A stretch of 64,000 nt of DNA from Chrysoporthe austroafricana (taxonomy: Eukaryota; Ascomycota; Sordariomycetes; Diaporthales; Cryphonectriaceae). The notes beneath the pieces were generated by a model. The model was not told the origin of the DNA. It saw nothing but the letters and a program-made list of their open reading frames with translations, and did not search any database. Both the position numbers and the translations under genes were made by a program. Below are positions 31,187 to 43,770 of this stretch, piece by piece (within the stretch, counting starts at the first letter, position 1; each line of letters opens with the position of its first letter). The stretch lies in NCBI GenBank assembly GCA_001051155.2, contig JYIP02000002.1:2983583-3047582 (forward strand), in the 5' to 3' direction.

Positions 31187-32808
31187 GCTGGCGTGTCGGG
31201 GGCTGGATCATGGACTTTCGCTGCTTCTCAGCACGCCGCATGGTGGTCATCCATCGGCTCGAGGGCTCTGTACCTGACCAGCCCGTCCTCGAGATTTCGG
31301 AGGAGGAGCGTCTCCAAGTACTTTAGGGGGCCAAGGGGTTTCAATGATTTGGAAGGGGTAGCGTTGTCAAACAAGGTTCTGGAGGCTGAGACAGCCGTCT
31401 TCGAGTCCACGAGGGCGAGATTCTAGAAGATCACCAAGAAGGCAGGGAATAGGATGCCGCGGCTCGTCCGGATTATATTGCGCCACTGCAACGGCGGGCC
31501 ACAGCTAGCGGTATCCTTCCTGTACGACCCGGGAAAAACGTTCCAGCGACACGGAGCCTCATTCATGCGAACAACACCGACAGTGAAATAAATTATCAGA
31601 GATCGACCGTAGGACCTAAGAAATAGGCGGTACTTGGTTGCTCATTGGCGAACTCAGCGTTGCTCCTATCAGCTCCGTGGCACCCGCGGAACCGGGCGTG
31701 CGGACAGGAGCAGGCGCAGCCCCTCGACGAATCCAGGCATCCCCTCCCTTAAGTCCTGTCAGACTAGGGGCGTGGAAATGCGGTTGGTGTAAGGTCGCAC
31801 AGCCAACGAGGATCCAAGACGGCCCGTCGCACGATGCATTCGCCGCCCCACGCCGTGTCCCAGTGGGTTACAGAGCTGGGACGGTGCGTCGCTATTGGGC
31901 CGGGTACGTGAAGGCTACAAGAGTCAAATTAGCTAGTCTGGTCCCGCCCGCAAGGCTGGCGGTATGCAAGTCAGCACTTCGGCCCATCTTCGTTGAGCTT
32001 GCGGCACAATTACCGGCGCAACCTCTCTCGGGCAGCTCTCGTAGCGTGTGCCCATCCAGCGTGCCGCGTGTTCGGCGAGCCTCTCAGCGATGTCGACCCG
32101 AGATACCTGCCGGATTGAGCATTGGCACCGGTCGTTGGCCCACCACGCCCCCCACGGGCGATCTCGTTCATGCCCCTGGCAGCTTTCCACTCAAACCCCG
32201 GGCGATCGATCCCCTGCATTCTGCGCTGTTCAACTGTGGAAGACGCAGGATTAGGGGCTGCCTGGAGACCACTATCCAAGAGCAACGACTGGCTGTAGCA
32301 GCAGGAGGAGCATGCTAAGGCCCTTGCAGCTGCAATCCGTGGAGATTCCACGTGGGCGCCCTGGCGATCGAGAGCCCGTGCTGTTGAGTCATGTGCCGAC
32401 GTGCGCGCTGCTTGTTTAGACCTCACATTGCATAAGTAAAAGAGATGAGCATCCACCCTCCAGCCCCTTCTTCCATGGGAATGGTTGATGAGGACCGACT
32501 GGTGCCAAAAGCATGTCTTTGTGCAAGTGTGACTTCGCCAAAGCATGAACCACTGGGCTGGGCTTCGTAAGTGGAGTTGCAAGTTGACGATGGTATTTGA
32601 TTCCCTCTTCCCGCCCATCTCCCTTTCTACGATGGATCTAGACCCAAGCCGGCGAGTTGAACGCCGAATGCACCGACTTCCGCATGCCAAACGCCCCCAA
32701 ATCCAGAATTCGCTGAATCACGAGTTGAACATAATTCAATACTGCTCTTGCGCAGTTGTCCGGAGCTCTCCGAAGTAAAAGGTGGCGGGTCTCCAGGCTA
32801 AACTCCTT
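31187..32808. other. Promoter region of the phosphate transporter gene and 3' flank of MET2
   Basis: About 1.6 kb with no supportable gene. It holds one CACGTGGG site (32349-32356). The frame 31638-32318 and its minus-strand counterpart lack domains and an intron-compatible context. Confidence 0.55.
32349..32356 (+). promoter_or_regulatory. Candidate Pho4/NUC-1-type E-box CACGTGGG
   Basis: CACGTGGG is the high-affinity core recognised by the yeast Pho4 and Neurospora NUC-1 bHLH activators of phosphate-starvation genes. It lies about 1.16 kb upstream of the phosphate transporter start codon. The distance is large, and a second CACGTGGG occurs in the window (near 9539) beside an unrelated gene, so chance is a real alternative. 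Confidence 0.3.
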
Positions 32809-34425
32809 CTACCAGGCCGTGATGTCCTCTACTTCGGCTTCGCCGAACGTGCTGCTCTTAGTCAATTGACCAATGGAGCTCTCAACAGCCGCCGGCTCGC
32901 CGCCTTGTTGCATGATGTCGGGAAGGACCTCGTGGAGGAACTCCAAGATGTATTTGTTGACCTGCTCGAACTGGAGCAGGAAGGCGTCGTGACCCTCGGG
33001 GCTCTCGATCTTACCCAGCTTGGCGTTTCTGATGTGCTCGGCCAGCTCTTGCTGCTCAGCAAAAGTGAAGAGACCATCGCTCTCAATGCCAAGAACGAGA
33101 GCCGGCTGCTCGATCATGGCCAAAGCTTCAGCCACGGTTGGCGCGCGGTCGCGGGACACGTCATGGGTGTCCAGCTTCCTCGTTATAGCGATGTAACAAT
33201 TACTGTCAAAACGCTTGACAAATTTCCCTCCTTGGTACCTCAGGTATGACTGGGCTGAGAAATATGTCGAGCTGGGTACGTTGTCACCTCCCGTGAGACT
33301 CTCCGATTTCGGGCCATGGAACTGAGGGTCCAGGGCCTGCTCGGCTGCGCCATCAGTTCCCTGGCCCGGGGCGCTCTCACTAGCCTGGGTAGGCTGGCTT
33401 GTCCTTCGTGAGTTGGCAGGCCTATTGATCTTATGGCCGTCGTTATGGATGTTGAAGTGAGCTTCAGAAGGGGTGCTGGGCCGAGACTTCTCTCGGATGG
33501 TCTGGCGTCTCGAAGGATCAGGAATGTTCCGACCAAAGCGAGACTCAAATGAGTTGCGACTGCGGTAGGTCAGGAGCGCGGACATTCTTGCGGCTCCAAG
33601 ACCCGTAGCAGGCGGGTCGTCAAACGAATAGTAACCATCGTCGTATTTGGGGTCGGCGTAGATGCTCTGCCTCTGCGCTTCGCCCCAGCTGATGCACCAT
33701 GCACTGTGTCGGCTAGACGTTGCGATGGGGACGATACAGCGAACATAGTCTTTGCCGAAGTACGCCCATTCAAGCACCAACATACCACCCATGGAACCAC
33801 CGATGACGGCTGCCACCTGTTTGACACCCAGATCATCGAGAAGCAGCCTGTGAAGTCTGCGACACGCACCAATCAGCCTGACAGCCGAGAATAACGATGC
33901 TGGGTGTAGGTAACCTACCGGACATCGTCACGGATCGTGGTCAGGGGGAATTCAGGACCATATCTGCCACTGTTGCTGTCTCCGTCCTTGGCCGTCACCG
34001 GGCTGGCGGTGCCATAGGGACTGCCCAAGCTGTTCATGCAGACCACGAAGAAGCGAGACACGTCGAACGCCCGCCCGTTACCGCCCAATAAGGGCCCCCA
34101 CCAGTCACTCACGTCAGCGCTGCCGGTTAGGGCATGGCATATCACCATGGCATTATCCCCGGATGGGGACAACTTTCCCTTCGTGGTGTATGCGACAGGG
34201 ACATTTCGTAATGTCACGCCAGACTCAAGAGTGAAAGATGGTATCACTGCGATCTGCTGGTCTGGGATCAAGCTTGAGAATGGATTCTCGGCTTGCGATT
34301 GTATTCTTTCTTGGATGTATTCAGCCACCGGTCTTCGCGCTCGCTTTCCCCAGCTCATATGTGGTCTCGCTGTGACGGGTCCACTTACCGTATTTGCAGC
34401 CGCTATGGCCGTTCATGGGAGTCAT
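32809..34425 (-). CDS. met2: Homoserine O-acetyltransferase (methionine biosynthesis)
   Basis: Proposed exons (minus strand) are 34425-34389, 34309-33919 and 33856-32809, with introns of 79 and 62 nt, giving 491 residues. This is an alpha/beta-hydrolase acyltransferase that makes O-acetyl-homoserine from homoserine and acetyl-CoA, the first committed step of methionine synthesis. Visible features are AENPFSSLIPDQQ, HALTGSADVSDWWGPL, NSLGSPYGTASP and the nucleophile elbow GGSMGG (Ser about 164). The triad is completed by Asp in ESDGLF (~403) and His in PEGHDAF (~432). A disordered Ser/Pro/Asn-rich insert (~230-310) interrupts the lid region, as in other filamentous fungi. The start exon is short; its splice choice (acceptor tccaag) keeps the frame but is less certain than the rest. 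The gene is divergent from THO2 across ~680 bp. Confidence 0.92.
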
Positions 34426-35105
34426 TGTTCGTCCCGGATTTTCATAGAAGCAGTTTGACAATAACGAGACAAAGGACGGGGCGCAAGGCTCTGGAAGCCA
34501 GGAGTAGAAACGTGAAGCTATGTAGGCGAACAAGGCTAATTTTTGAAGGCGATGCCGGAGGAGTCATTTGCTTGCTAAGTTCGGAAGTACCCCGCAAAAT
34601 AGGACCGTACTATGGTACAAAATACTTTGTACAGTGCTAGTGCTTACTAAGTCAGCGAAGCCGCTTAGGGGCGCACGGGCCAGTGGCCAAGGCGCGGCCG
34701 GCACTCTCGAAGCTCTCGCAATCGACAACGTCGCGAGCCTTGCGTCAAACCAAGCCAACCAGCAGATCCATCTGCGGTCCTTGTCGTTCCCTCCGTCCGC
34801 GCTCAACTTTGGAACGGATCGGTACCTCATATTCTCACAGTCGTATCCTAGCCGACTTCTTTTCCTTCTTTTTTCCTTCTCTCAGGACTTTCTCACCTCA
34901 CATCGCGCCACCGACGGGCGAGCCGTACTTTCGACTTCCGTTTGTTCGTGATCGCGCCAGAACAAAGAATTCACGTTCGCGCCAACATCACCCTCTAATC
35001 AGGTGACCTCGACAAACCTTATCTCTCGACAGACCTCATCCTCCCCATACTTTCGAGCCCTCCCTCCGCCCTGATGATACTGCCGTTGCTAGTATCGATC
35101 TGACC
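34426..35105. other. Divergent promoter region, MET2 (-) and THO2 (+)
   Basis: 680 bases with no gene. A pyrimidine-rich stretch (about 34855-34885) lies before the THO2 start and is typical of fungal core promoters and 5' UTRs. I saw no CACGTG-type site here. Confidence 0.6.
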
Positions 35106-38100
35106 ATGCCTCCCAAGCGCAAGAGGACCGTCGACCTGGGAACCCCCCGCCCTTCACCTCACCGACCAGGCGACACCAACTTAGCCCAACATGATAGAGG
35201 TCGTGCTGGCAGTGGTGCTAGACCCTCACGACGCAACGATCGCCGCGATTCAGGCCCCTCGTCTGCTCCTGGCGCAGGTTCACCGCTCAACTCACCATCT
35301 CTTCCCCGACCCTCGAGCGCCTCATCTCAGCCTGCGAGCGCTCCCTTGACCACCAACGCCCCCGCTACAAACTTTTCAATGCCTCCTTCGCCGATACCAT
35401 CTGGCTACCACTACGATATTGTGACCGATGCCCGCTTGGGCAGTTGGACGCAAGGCGGTCGCCAGGAGCTGGTTGAACATGGCATACAGTCTCGCGACGA
35501 CGAGGATATGCAGGAGCTGTCTACGATATTCCAAGAACTCTTGCAGTCATGTTTCGACTTTCGTTTGAAGGCCTCTGAAGCGGGCGAGGTCACCAAGGAG
35601 ATCATTGGACCTCACGACGCAGACAGCAGCACACGTACCTTCGATTCTCACATCCTGTTTCTCGACACCGTTTCTATCTATCTCGATGTTGAAACGAACA
35701 AATCCAGCTCAAATCTGCGCGACTTTATGATCGCGACCAATATCGACCCTGCGCTGATGCGCCGGGTTCTTGAGCCACCCGTGTTGGAGCACCTGGGTTT
35801 GATCCGCGACACTTTCACCAGGGTGGGAATCCGTCAGGCTACCAACATACTGTACAAGCAAGCAAATTACAACTTATTGCGCGAGGAAACTGAGGGGTAT
35901 GCGAAGCTCGCGACAGAGTTGTTCACGACATGCAACCACCAGGCACCGAGCTCAGAAGCGGTCCAGGCCGCCTTCGAGAGAGTGAAGGGTCTTATCGGCA
36001 CCTTTGACCTGGATGTCGGCCGAGTCCTCGACGTGCTTCTCGACGTATTCGCCTCTGTTCTCATTAAGCAGAATCGATTTTTCGTCAAGTTCTTGCGCAT
36101 CAGCTCCTGGTGGCCACGCAGCCCTGTTAAATCTTCTGTCTTTTGTGGTGGCCTGCCGAAATGGGCACTCCCAGAGTCGAGCCATTGGCAGACCAGCGAG
36201 GAGGACGAACAGATTCTCAACGCTCAACGCCTTCAGCGAGATTTGGAATTCTGGGACAGGGCTCGAGATGGGCGGCTCAGAGCATACTTCGAACTCAGTG
36301 GCCGTCAACTCCAAGGACCCGAGCTTCAGCGCATCAAGGCTGTCCTTGAATCGAGCGGCCAAACGCCTGACGACTTGTCCTACCTGGACCCGGAATCTCA
36401 GTGGATTGTGGCCACCAAGACCCTTCCGCCTCAAGGAAACAGGGTCGCAGCCCAGCTGCTCGGATTCAAGCTGCGATTCTACGAGTGTGATGATGTCAGG
36501 GACAGGAACGTTGATGTTATTCCCGCCAACCTCTTCTACATGACTGCACTACTCATCAAGATCGGCTTCATCTCTCTTGCAGACTTATGGCCACATCTGT
36601 CTCCCGACGATACCAAGATGGAGGAGCACCGGAGAGAGAGAGAGAAGGTACTCGAGGAGGAAGAGCGAAAGAAGACCGGCAGGGGCAACAATGCTCTGAC
36701 CATGTCAGTCCTGCCTGATGACACTCTTGGCGCTGCCGGCCAACAACCCGCCAAGCCCAACACCCAGGCAAAAGGTTCCGACGAAAAGGACAAGGACAAA
36801 GACAAAGACAAGGACAAGGATAAGGAGGAATATCCACCCCAGAAAGTGCAGCTGTTGACCGAGCTTCTCACCATGGGCGCCATACCGGAAGCTGTCTACG
36901 TTTTAACGCGATATCCGTGGCTCCCTGAGGCCTATCCAAACCTCTACAGACTCATCAATCGCCTTCTTTCCCACTCAATACAGAAGGTCTCTGATGAGGG
37001 CAGGGTTTTTCACGGAGATTTTGGAGTCTGCTCGGAGATTCCACCGAAACGCCTTCCGGATATTGATCAGACAGGCGTCGCCAAGGGATCCGTGAGACTC
37101 GGCCAGACCGTACAGAGGCGGCCTTTCCGCTGGCCACACCCCGACGGCGAAAGCAACAATACACCATACAGATTTTACTGGGATGAGTGGGCCGACAATG
37201 TCCCCATCTGCCAGACCGTCGATGACGTGTTCACGCTTTGTGACACACTCATGAACCTGTCCGGAGTCAATATCGGCAGAGACCCGACACTACTTGCGAA
37301 GCTTGCCGGCATCGGGGCTATGAGCATGGCCCAAGATCAGTCTTCCCAGAACATGAGCCGCTGGCAAGACTTGCTTACACGTCTACTGGTTCCGGCCCTC
37401 AGCTTGACCGAAGCCAATTCTTTCGCTGTCCATGCTGTCTGGGACCTGCTGAAGCTCTTCCCCATCACCACTCGGTATGCTATCTACTCAGAATGGTTCC
37501 TCGGCCGAATCTCGCGCAACGCAGTGATAAAGTCGGCTTTTGCGCGTACCAGGTCAGAGACGAACAGTGTCCTCAAGCGGCTCTCCCACACGAACTTGAC
37601 CGTAATGGCTAAAAAGCTTGCGAAGACTGCCTATTCGTCCCCTGGTGTCGTCTTCAAGACCGCTTTCGACCAGATCGAGGCCTATCCCAACCTAATCCAG
37701 GCCTTCGTCGAATGCGCGAGATACTTCACGGACTTGGGTTATGATGTTTTGACTTGGTCTTTGATGAGTGCTTTGGGAGGCAAATCTCGAAGCCGAACAC
37801 AAGAAGCATCTGTGCTACTCACAAGCAAGTGGCTGCAAGCCCTGTCTAAATTTTCCGGCAGGGTTTTTAAGCGATATCAGAACATGACGCCATCTCCGGT
37901 CCTTCAATATGTCAACAGCCAGCTATCGAAAGGGAACTCTACAGATTTGGTGATACTGCGAGAGCTCATTTTGAGCATGGCTGGCGTGGTATCCGACGTA
38001 GACTTCACGGATGCTCAATTGCGGGCAATGACGGGCGGCGAGGTGTTGCGTCGGCAAACTCTGACGAAACTCGGTGATCGGCGATTTGAATACATTAACG

Positions 38101-41100
38101 GTGCAAAGCGACTCATGCAATCCTTGGTTGATGCGAAGCTGGCTGGAAAGCTCCTGATCAACTTAGCTCAATACCGCCAGTCAGCACTGTATCAGGACGA
38201 CGCTCATGTCAAGTACCTCGCCACAATCATGGACGAGGTTCAACAAGCCTTAGCCCAGTATCTTGACCTCCTCCGAAGCAACCTGACTCCGGATGAATTC
38301 GACAAGCTCATTCCAGGAATCATTGAGCTGATGACAGTCTATGGTCTCGATGTCAATCTAGCTTTCATGATTGGAAGGGCTAGCCTGGCATATCGCATGG
38401 CCAATACCAAAGCACCGGTAGTCTCACCTGCTAAGGATGGTCCTTCGAATCTTCAGGCGGCGCAAGAGGTTGCTGATATCGACGGCGACCTAGCGATGAA
38501 TGGGACCAGCGCGGAGGGCCCGGCTGATAAACAGAATGCTGGCAAGAATCAGGCGGAGGACAAGATGGTCTTGGACGACAAGCCTGCCTCAGAAATTCCT
38601 GTGGACACCAGCGTACCTTCGGCGTCTGAGACACGAAAGCTTGACCCGATCGCCGATGTCCTACAGCCTATTGTCGACAGCATTCAGGACTTTCTGCCTT
38701 CGTCGACCTGGCAGAACCTCAGTCCAGAGTTCTATGTCACCTTCTGGTCTCTCTCTCTCGGCGACTTGCATGTCCCACAAATGAGCTACGAAGCCGAGAA
38801 CGATCGGCTCAACAAGGAATCAAACGACGTCATGAAGGACCGCTCCGACATGACGCGGCACGGGATGAACAAGAAAGAAGAGAAGAAGAAGTCACTCCAA
38901 GCACTTGCGCAGTCCATCAGGGAAGAATTGGGAAGCCACATCGAACGGTACCAAAAGACCAAATTCAGATTGGCCAGGCAAGCCAAATATTGGTTCTCTG
39001 GATCGATTGCAGAAGCGACAGTAGTTGCTGATGCTCTGTTGGAGCATTGCATACTGCCTAGACTTTTCATGTCTGCTTCTGACACGGAGTACTGCTTCAG
39101 GTTAATGAAATGCCTACACGAGAACCAGACACCGAACTTCAAGCTGTTCACGCTTTATGAGCAGCTATTCAATGCCAACCGACTCCGTGCGATAATCTTT
39201 TCTGCCACAGTCCGCGAAGCAGAGCATTTGGGGCGTTTCCTCAGATGCATACTTGAGGATCTGTCAAGATGGCACGCTGACAAGGCCATATACGAGAAGG
39301 AAGCTTTTGGCCCCAAGCGGAAGTATCTGGGCTTCGCTACGGCTTTTGACCAGGAAGGCAACCCGACGAGTTTCGTTGAGCATCCGTTCTTCCGAGATTC
39401 TCATTATGAATGGCACAAGAACCTCAACATTGCGTTGAAAGCCTGCCTACAGGGAACTAAGGAGTGGATGCACATCAGGAATGCTCTGACGGTCCTGAAA
39501 TGGGTCGCTGAATTCTTTCCCGCTGTCAACTTTATGGGGGCCCAGCTGTTGAAAGTTCTCGATGATATCAAAATTCGTGAAGAAGGTTCCAAGGGTGCAT
39601 CAGAAGAAGAACACCGAGTCGATCTTTCAGTCGCTGCTCAGACGGTCTACGCCATGTTGAAGAGGCAAGATTCCAAATGGGTTGCGGTGCAAGCATTCCG
39701 ACCCAACATGGTGAGTAGTACAGAAACTTCAAGAAAGGTTCAGCAATGGCTAACACAACAATCTAGTCTGTAATGCCGCAGGATGGACCTAAGGATGTTG
39801 AGATGACTACCCCAGCCGCAAATTCCACTCTACGCCCGACTGCAGCAGAATTCAAACCTCAGCAGAGCGCCACGTCAGTACCATCGACAGCTTCTAAACA
39901 ATCCGTACGTAAGGAATTACTGACGCAAGATAGAGCTGCTGCTTCTGCTCAGCCTACGGAAGTGGAAGACGGTGAGGTGAAAGATGGTAAAGACTCGAAA
40001 ATCTCCGCAGCTTCCACCCAGAACGAGCAAGTGAAAACCGAATCCGCAACCAGCCGACCTGCTGTTCAAGACAACGATACGCGGGAGTCTGCGAATAGGG
40101 ATCAGCCTCCTGCACAAGGTAGCAGACCAGCGACACCGAAACCGTTGGTTCCTGTGGCAGCTTCCACGTCGAATGGGCGCAGTGACAACTCTCGGCCGCC
40201 CTCTACGTCGAGGCCGGATAGATTGCCCCACGGCTTGCCCAGTCGCCCCAATGTGCCGATTCCTGGCCCCTATCACCCACAACACCCTGCTTCTGAACGC
40301 CGCGATCTGCCTACTAGAGACAGCCGGGATCCGAAACAACCTCGTGATACGAGAGAGCCGCGGGACTCAAGAGAGCGTCAACGAGACCCTAGGGACCTTT
40401 CTCGTGATGCACGGGACTTGCGAGATCATCGTCAGCAAGACAGCGGTCGTGGAGACAGGCGTGATCACCACGATTCGGACCGTCGAGGAAACGAAAGCCT
40501 TGTTCGCGAGCCTGGACGGCTTTCGGAACGCGATTGGTCAACTCGGCCAGAAACTCTACCCCGTCGAGTTGAACCATCCAGTGATCGAGATGCTCGACCG
40601 ACCCGGGATCGCACACAGACTCGTGATAGCCGTGGCTTGCGAGAGCTGCCTGTTCCGCCTCCCCAGTCTCAAACGACAGCTCCTCAAGAGGGACCGGAAG
40701 AACCACAAATGAACCCTCAGAGAGCTGCTCTGATTCAGGTGGATGATCGAGCCGACATGATCAATCCCCAACGCGCTGCGCTTATGCAAAACTCACAAGG
40801 CACCCCATCGACGCGGTCTCCAAGAGAAGGTGGGCGGGAGCGCGTTTCATCACGTGCGTCGTCTCCAAGGAGAGATGACAGACCCAGTCGTGATGATCGG
40901 CATAGCCGTAGAAATGGGGGCGCAGCGGAGCCACTTCAGCCTTCCGCCAGGGACAATGAACTGCCTCGGGACCAGGACTTTCCACCGAGCGACCGCGGCC
41001 GCGATACATCCCATGCAGGATCGGTCCAGCGTACCCACGATTCCGATCGAAGCAGGCCGAATCAGCAGGACCCAAACTACGGACGATTGAATCCAATCGC

Positions 41101-42520
41101 CTCAGTGGCTTCAGTAACGGACAATGTCCCACAGGGCCCTCGTGGTCGCGGAGCCAGAAGCTCCGTCAGGGGCTCTTCGATGCCCTCAGCGCCTCGATCG
41201 GAAGGGCGGATGCTACCTCCTGAGGCTCCCAGAGCACCTTCACCAGATCGCCAACCTCCGACCGGGCCCGCATCATCAAGATCCCGAAGACCACAATCAA
41301 ATCAAGCTGACTCGGCTCAGGCGGCTGGAAGTCCTGCTCTGCATGTGCCAAATACTGCCATGCACCCCGATCGTGTGAAGCACTTCGAGCCCAATCCGAA
41401 TCAAGTGCCAATACATCCGGATCGTATGAATCACATTGCCCCAACGCCGCCGGTACCTCTACCCCCAGGGCCTCCGTCCCGGTCACGACCCAGTATGCCA
41501 CCAATTCACACGAACGACCGGCTACCGGCTCCGACAGGCCCATCCGGCCCACGTCATGGCCAGATCAGTTTGCCGAATACTACAGTCGCAGAGCACAACG
41601 CGCCTTATTCTGTGCCGACTGGTCCTGCAGCAACTCACGACCGCCAGAGAGGTAGCGCGAGAAGACAGCTCCAGGATCTCCAAAATAGTATTACGCCTAA
41701 CAGGCGAGATGGCGACTATCGGAAACAGAGAGCGAGTATGCCTGATTCTGACGCGCAGATTCTGACGGGTGCTTCACCAGTCTCAACTCCGGTCCAAGAA
41801 CGGCCGGATCCCATGAGACGCAACAACATCCCCGAGCGCCCTCATGTTGGATTTGACAACAACGGACCACCGGCGAGGGAGATGTCAAGATCTGGGGCCC
41901 TTCTAGATGACGTACCAAACAGCAGAGGTGAACATGATCGCAATGGGCGGAGGGACCATCGTGAGCGACCGGACCGGCCTAGTCGACATGGTGGTCGAGA
42001 GCGTAGCCCTCGCGGAGAGCGCGATCCGAGAGAGACCCGTGGCAATGAGAACTACGAGCGACACGATCGACGGACTGTTGTGCCCCCGGGAATGGACTTA
42101 AACCGTGATCGGGATCCCAACCACGAACCTATCCAGCCAAGGCGGTCTGCACGGGACCTAACTGCCAACAGCAGCATCCGAGAATCTTTACCTGCTGTTG
42201 GTAGGGATCCGTCAGGCTCTGGTCGCGACTCGCGACACCGCGTGGATAGGGGTGACAACATCAGGGGAGAGATGGGCAGAGGGGATGGAGGAAACGGTGG
42301 TAGACCTGGAGATGACTGGGGTGGCAACAGCCGAGGAGGATCGATGCGCGGAGGGCCGAGGGATTCTGGCCCTAGGGACGGTCTTCGGGACGGCGGATCC
42401 GGCCGAGCAGGCGATGAGCGACGAGATCCTCGCGGCGACGAACGAACGTCTGGGAGAAAGCGGAGGAGTGACGTCTCAGAGATGCCGCCCAACGACAGGG
42501 ACAAGAGGCCGAGACGTTAG
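35106..42520 (+). CDS. tho2: THO complex subunit 2 (Tho2/THOC2)
   Basis: Proposed exons are 35106-39710 and 39767-42520, joined by a 56-nt intron (gtgagt...atctag), giving 2452 residues. Tho2 is the scaffold of the THO part of TREX, which couples transcription to mRNA export and limits R-loops in the nucleus. Residues ~1-110 are basic and disordered. A long helical region follows with the THOC2-type LDPESQWIVATKTLPPQGNR, a charged Lys/Asp repeat (nt ~36780-36830) and a central FPITTRYAIYSEWFLGRISR. The conserved Tho2 domain lies at ~1195-1480 (SPEFYVTFWSLSLGDLHVP, ERYQKTKFRLARQAKYWF). The intron then leads into a ~920-residue low-complexity tail rich in Arg, Asp, Ser and Pro, with RD/RE repeats. 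Such tails bind RNA in Tho2 homologues. The ATG at 39773 could be mistaken for a separate gene, but the splice joins it in frame. Confidence 0.95.
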
Positions 42521-43770
42521 TAGCTCTGACCCGGCCCTTCGCTAGGTACACTGGCAACGATATACAATCAGGTGCGGGAATGAAGACAAAACAAGGCGAA
42601 AGAATGCAGAGAGGTTCAAGAGAGTTGCGCTCAGACTGTGGTCCGGAGTTCACCAATTTGGCATCGATCAGGTCAGGATCTTTAGCGACAAAAAAATTGC
42701 ACGCATCACTTGCAAGAAAATCTCTATTTCACATGCATTGGGTGGGAAACTTTTTCACGACAGAAGAGTGGTTGCTCTCCTGGACAAAACCCGAAAGCGT
42801 TGGCCTTTCAAAACTGGGCAAGACTCGAAGCACTACACCAAATATGGCACAAAACAAATCAAGACAACTCTCCCATACAACAAGATATGCAAAGACTCTG
42901 AGACTCCTGTGGCTCGTCTTTCCCCCCTCGGAACACCAAACTCAGCCCTCCAAAGCGTGCTCGAGTTTATAGTTCGCAACATCTACGATATGCCTTCGTT
43001 TAACTTGAGTGACAACTCGAAATTGTCATTTCAAGACTTCTGTAAACATTGTATATACATCACGGCCTTACATTTAAGATACCCATGAAAGCGTTCAATG
43101 GTCTCGCGGTCTGGAAGGGGAGTTTACTGCATTATGAGCATCGTTTGCGTGGCGTTTGGATGGATAACGGATTTACCCCCCGGTGAGCGGGGGAAGGTGT
43201 CTATTTCAGCACGGTGTTTTACACGAGATAAAAGGTAGACAACCCATATTTGACACCGTAGGATAGGGAGTGTTTTCATGAAGAATCGAAGATGTATTAA
43301 CGGCGTCTTTCTAATGTGCGGGCCTACGAGGTGCCCACTCCTTCTAGGTTGTAGTCTCAACTCTACCTGTTGTCCTTGTATGCACACGACTCCTGCCTGA
43401 TCTCACTCTCTGACTCGCGCATCGGCCTGAGAACACGCGCTCGGGCAGCCTATTCACGGTCAGGGCCAGTGAGGCTGACGGTTGCGAGAAGGGTCGATTC
43501 CCGGAACGACCACATGTGGAAAGTGTGGGCATTGCCCGTTGGTGCGAGGCAGCATGTCGGTGAAGCATACAAGGCCACTGTAGGGAGTCGAACCCAGCTA
43601 CTTTTCCTCCTCCACGGATGAGGCGTCTTATATCGCGGAAACCCGGAGTAGGATGGCTGATGGAGGAGTATTAACGCAAGCTTCTGGCTGTTCTACTCTT
43701 GCAAAGAAGTCGGTGCAATGAGGCGTGATAGACCGCGCCCCCGCCTTTCTTCCAGAATTCGTTACTGGCC
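42521..43770. other. Convergent intergenic region
   Basis: About 1.25 kb between the 3' ends of THO2 (+) and the next minus-strand gene. No supportable protein gene is present. The minus strand at 43585-43600 has a B-box-like motif but no tRNA fold. Confidence 0.55.

Noticed and set aside
31638..32690. Two 226-codon frames on opposite strands
   Set aside because: Neither shows a domain, and both lie in the promoter/3' flank between well-defined genes.
39773..42520. Separate Arg-rich protein gene starting at the ATG at 39773
   Set aside because: A canonical 56-nt intron joins it in phase to the THO2 exon ending at 39710; Tho2 homologues have such tails.
43480..43620. Possible tRNA (B-box-like gggttcgactccc on the minus strand; gggtcgattccc on the plus strand)
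   Set aside because: T-stem pairing breaks after three base pairs, no matching 5' acceptor strand lies about 70 nt away, and there is no A-box.
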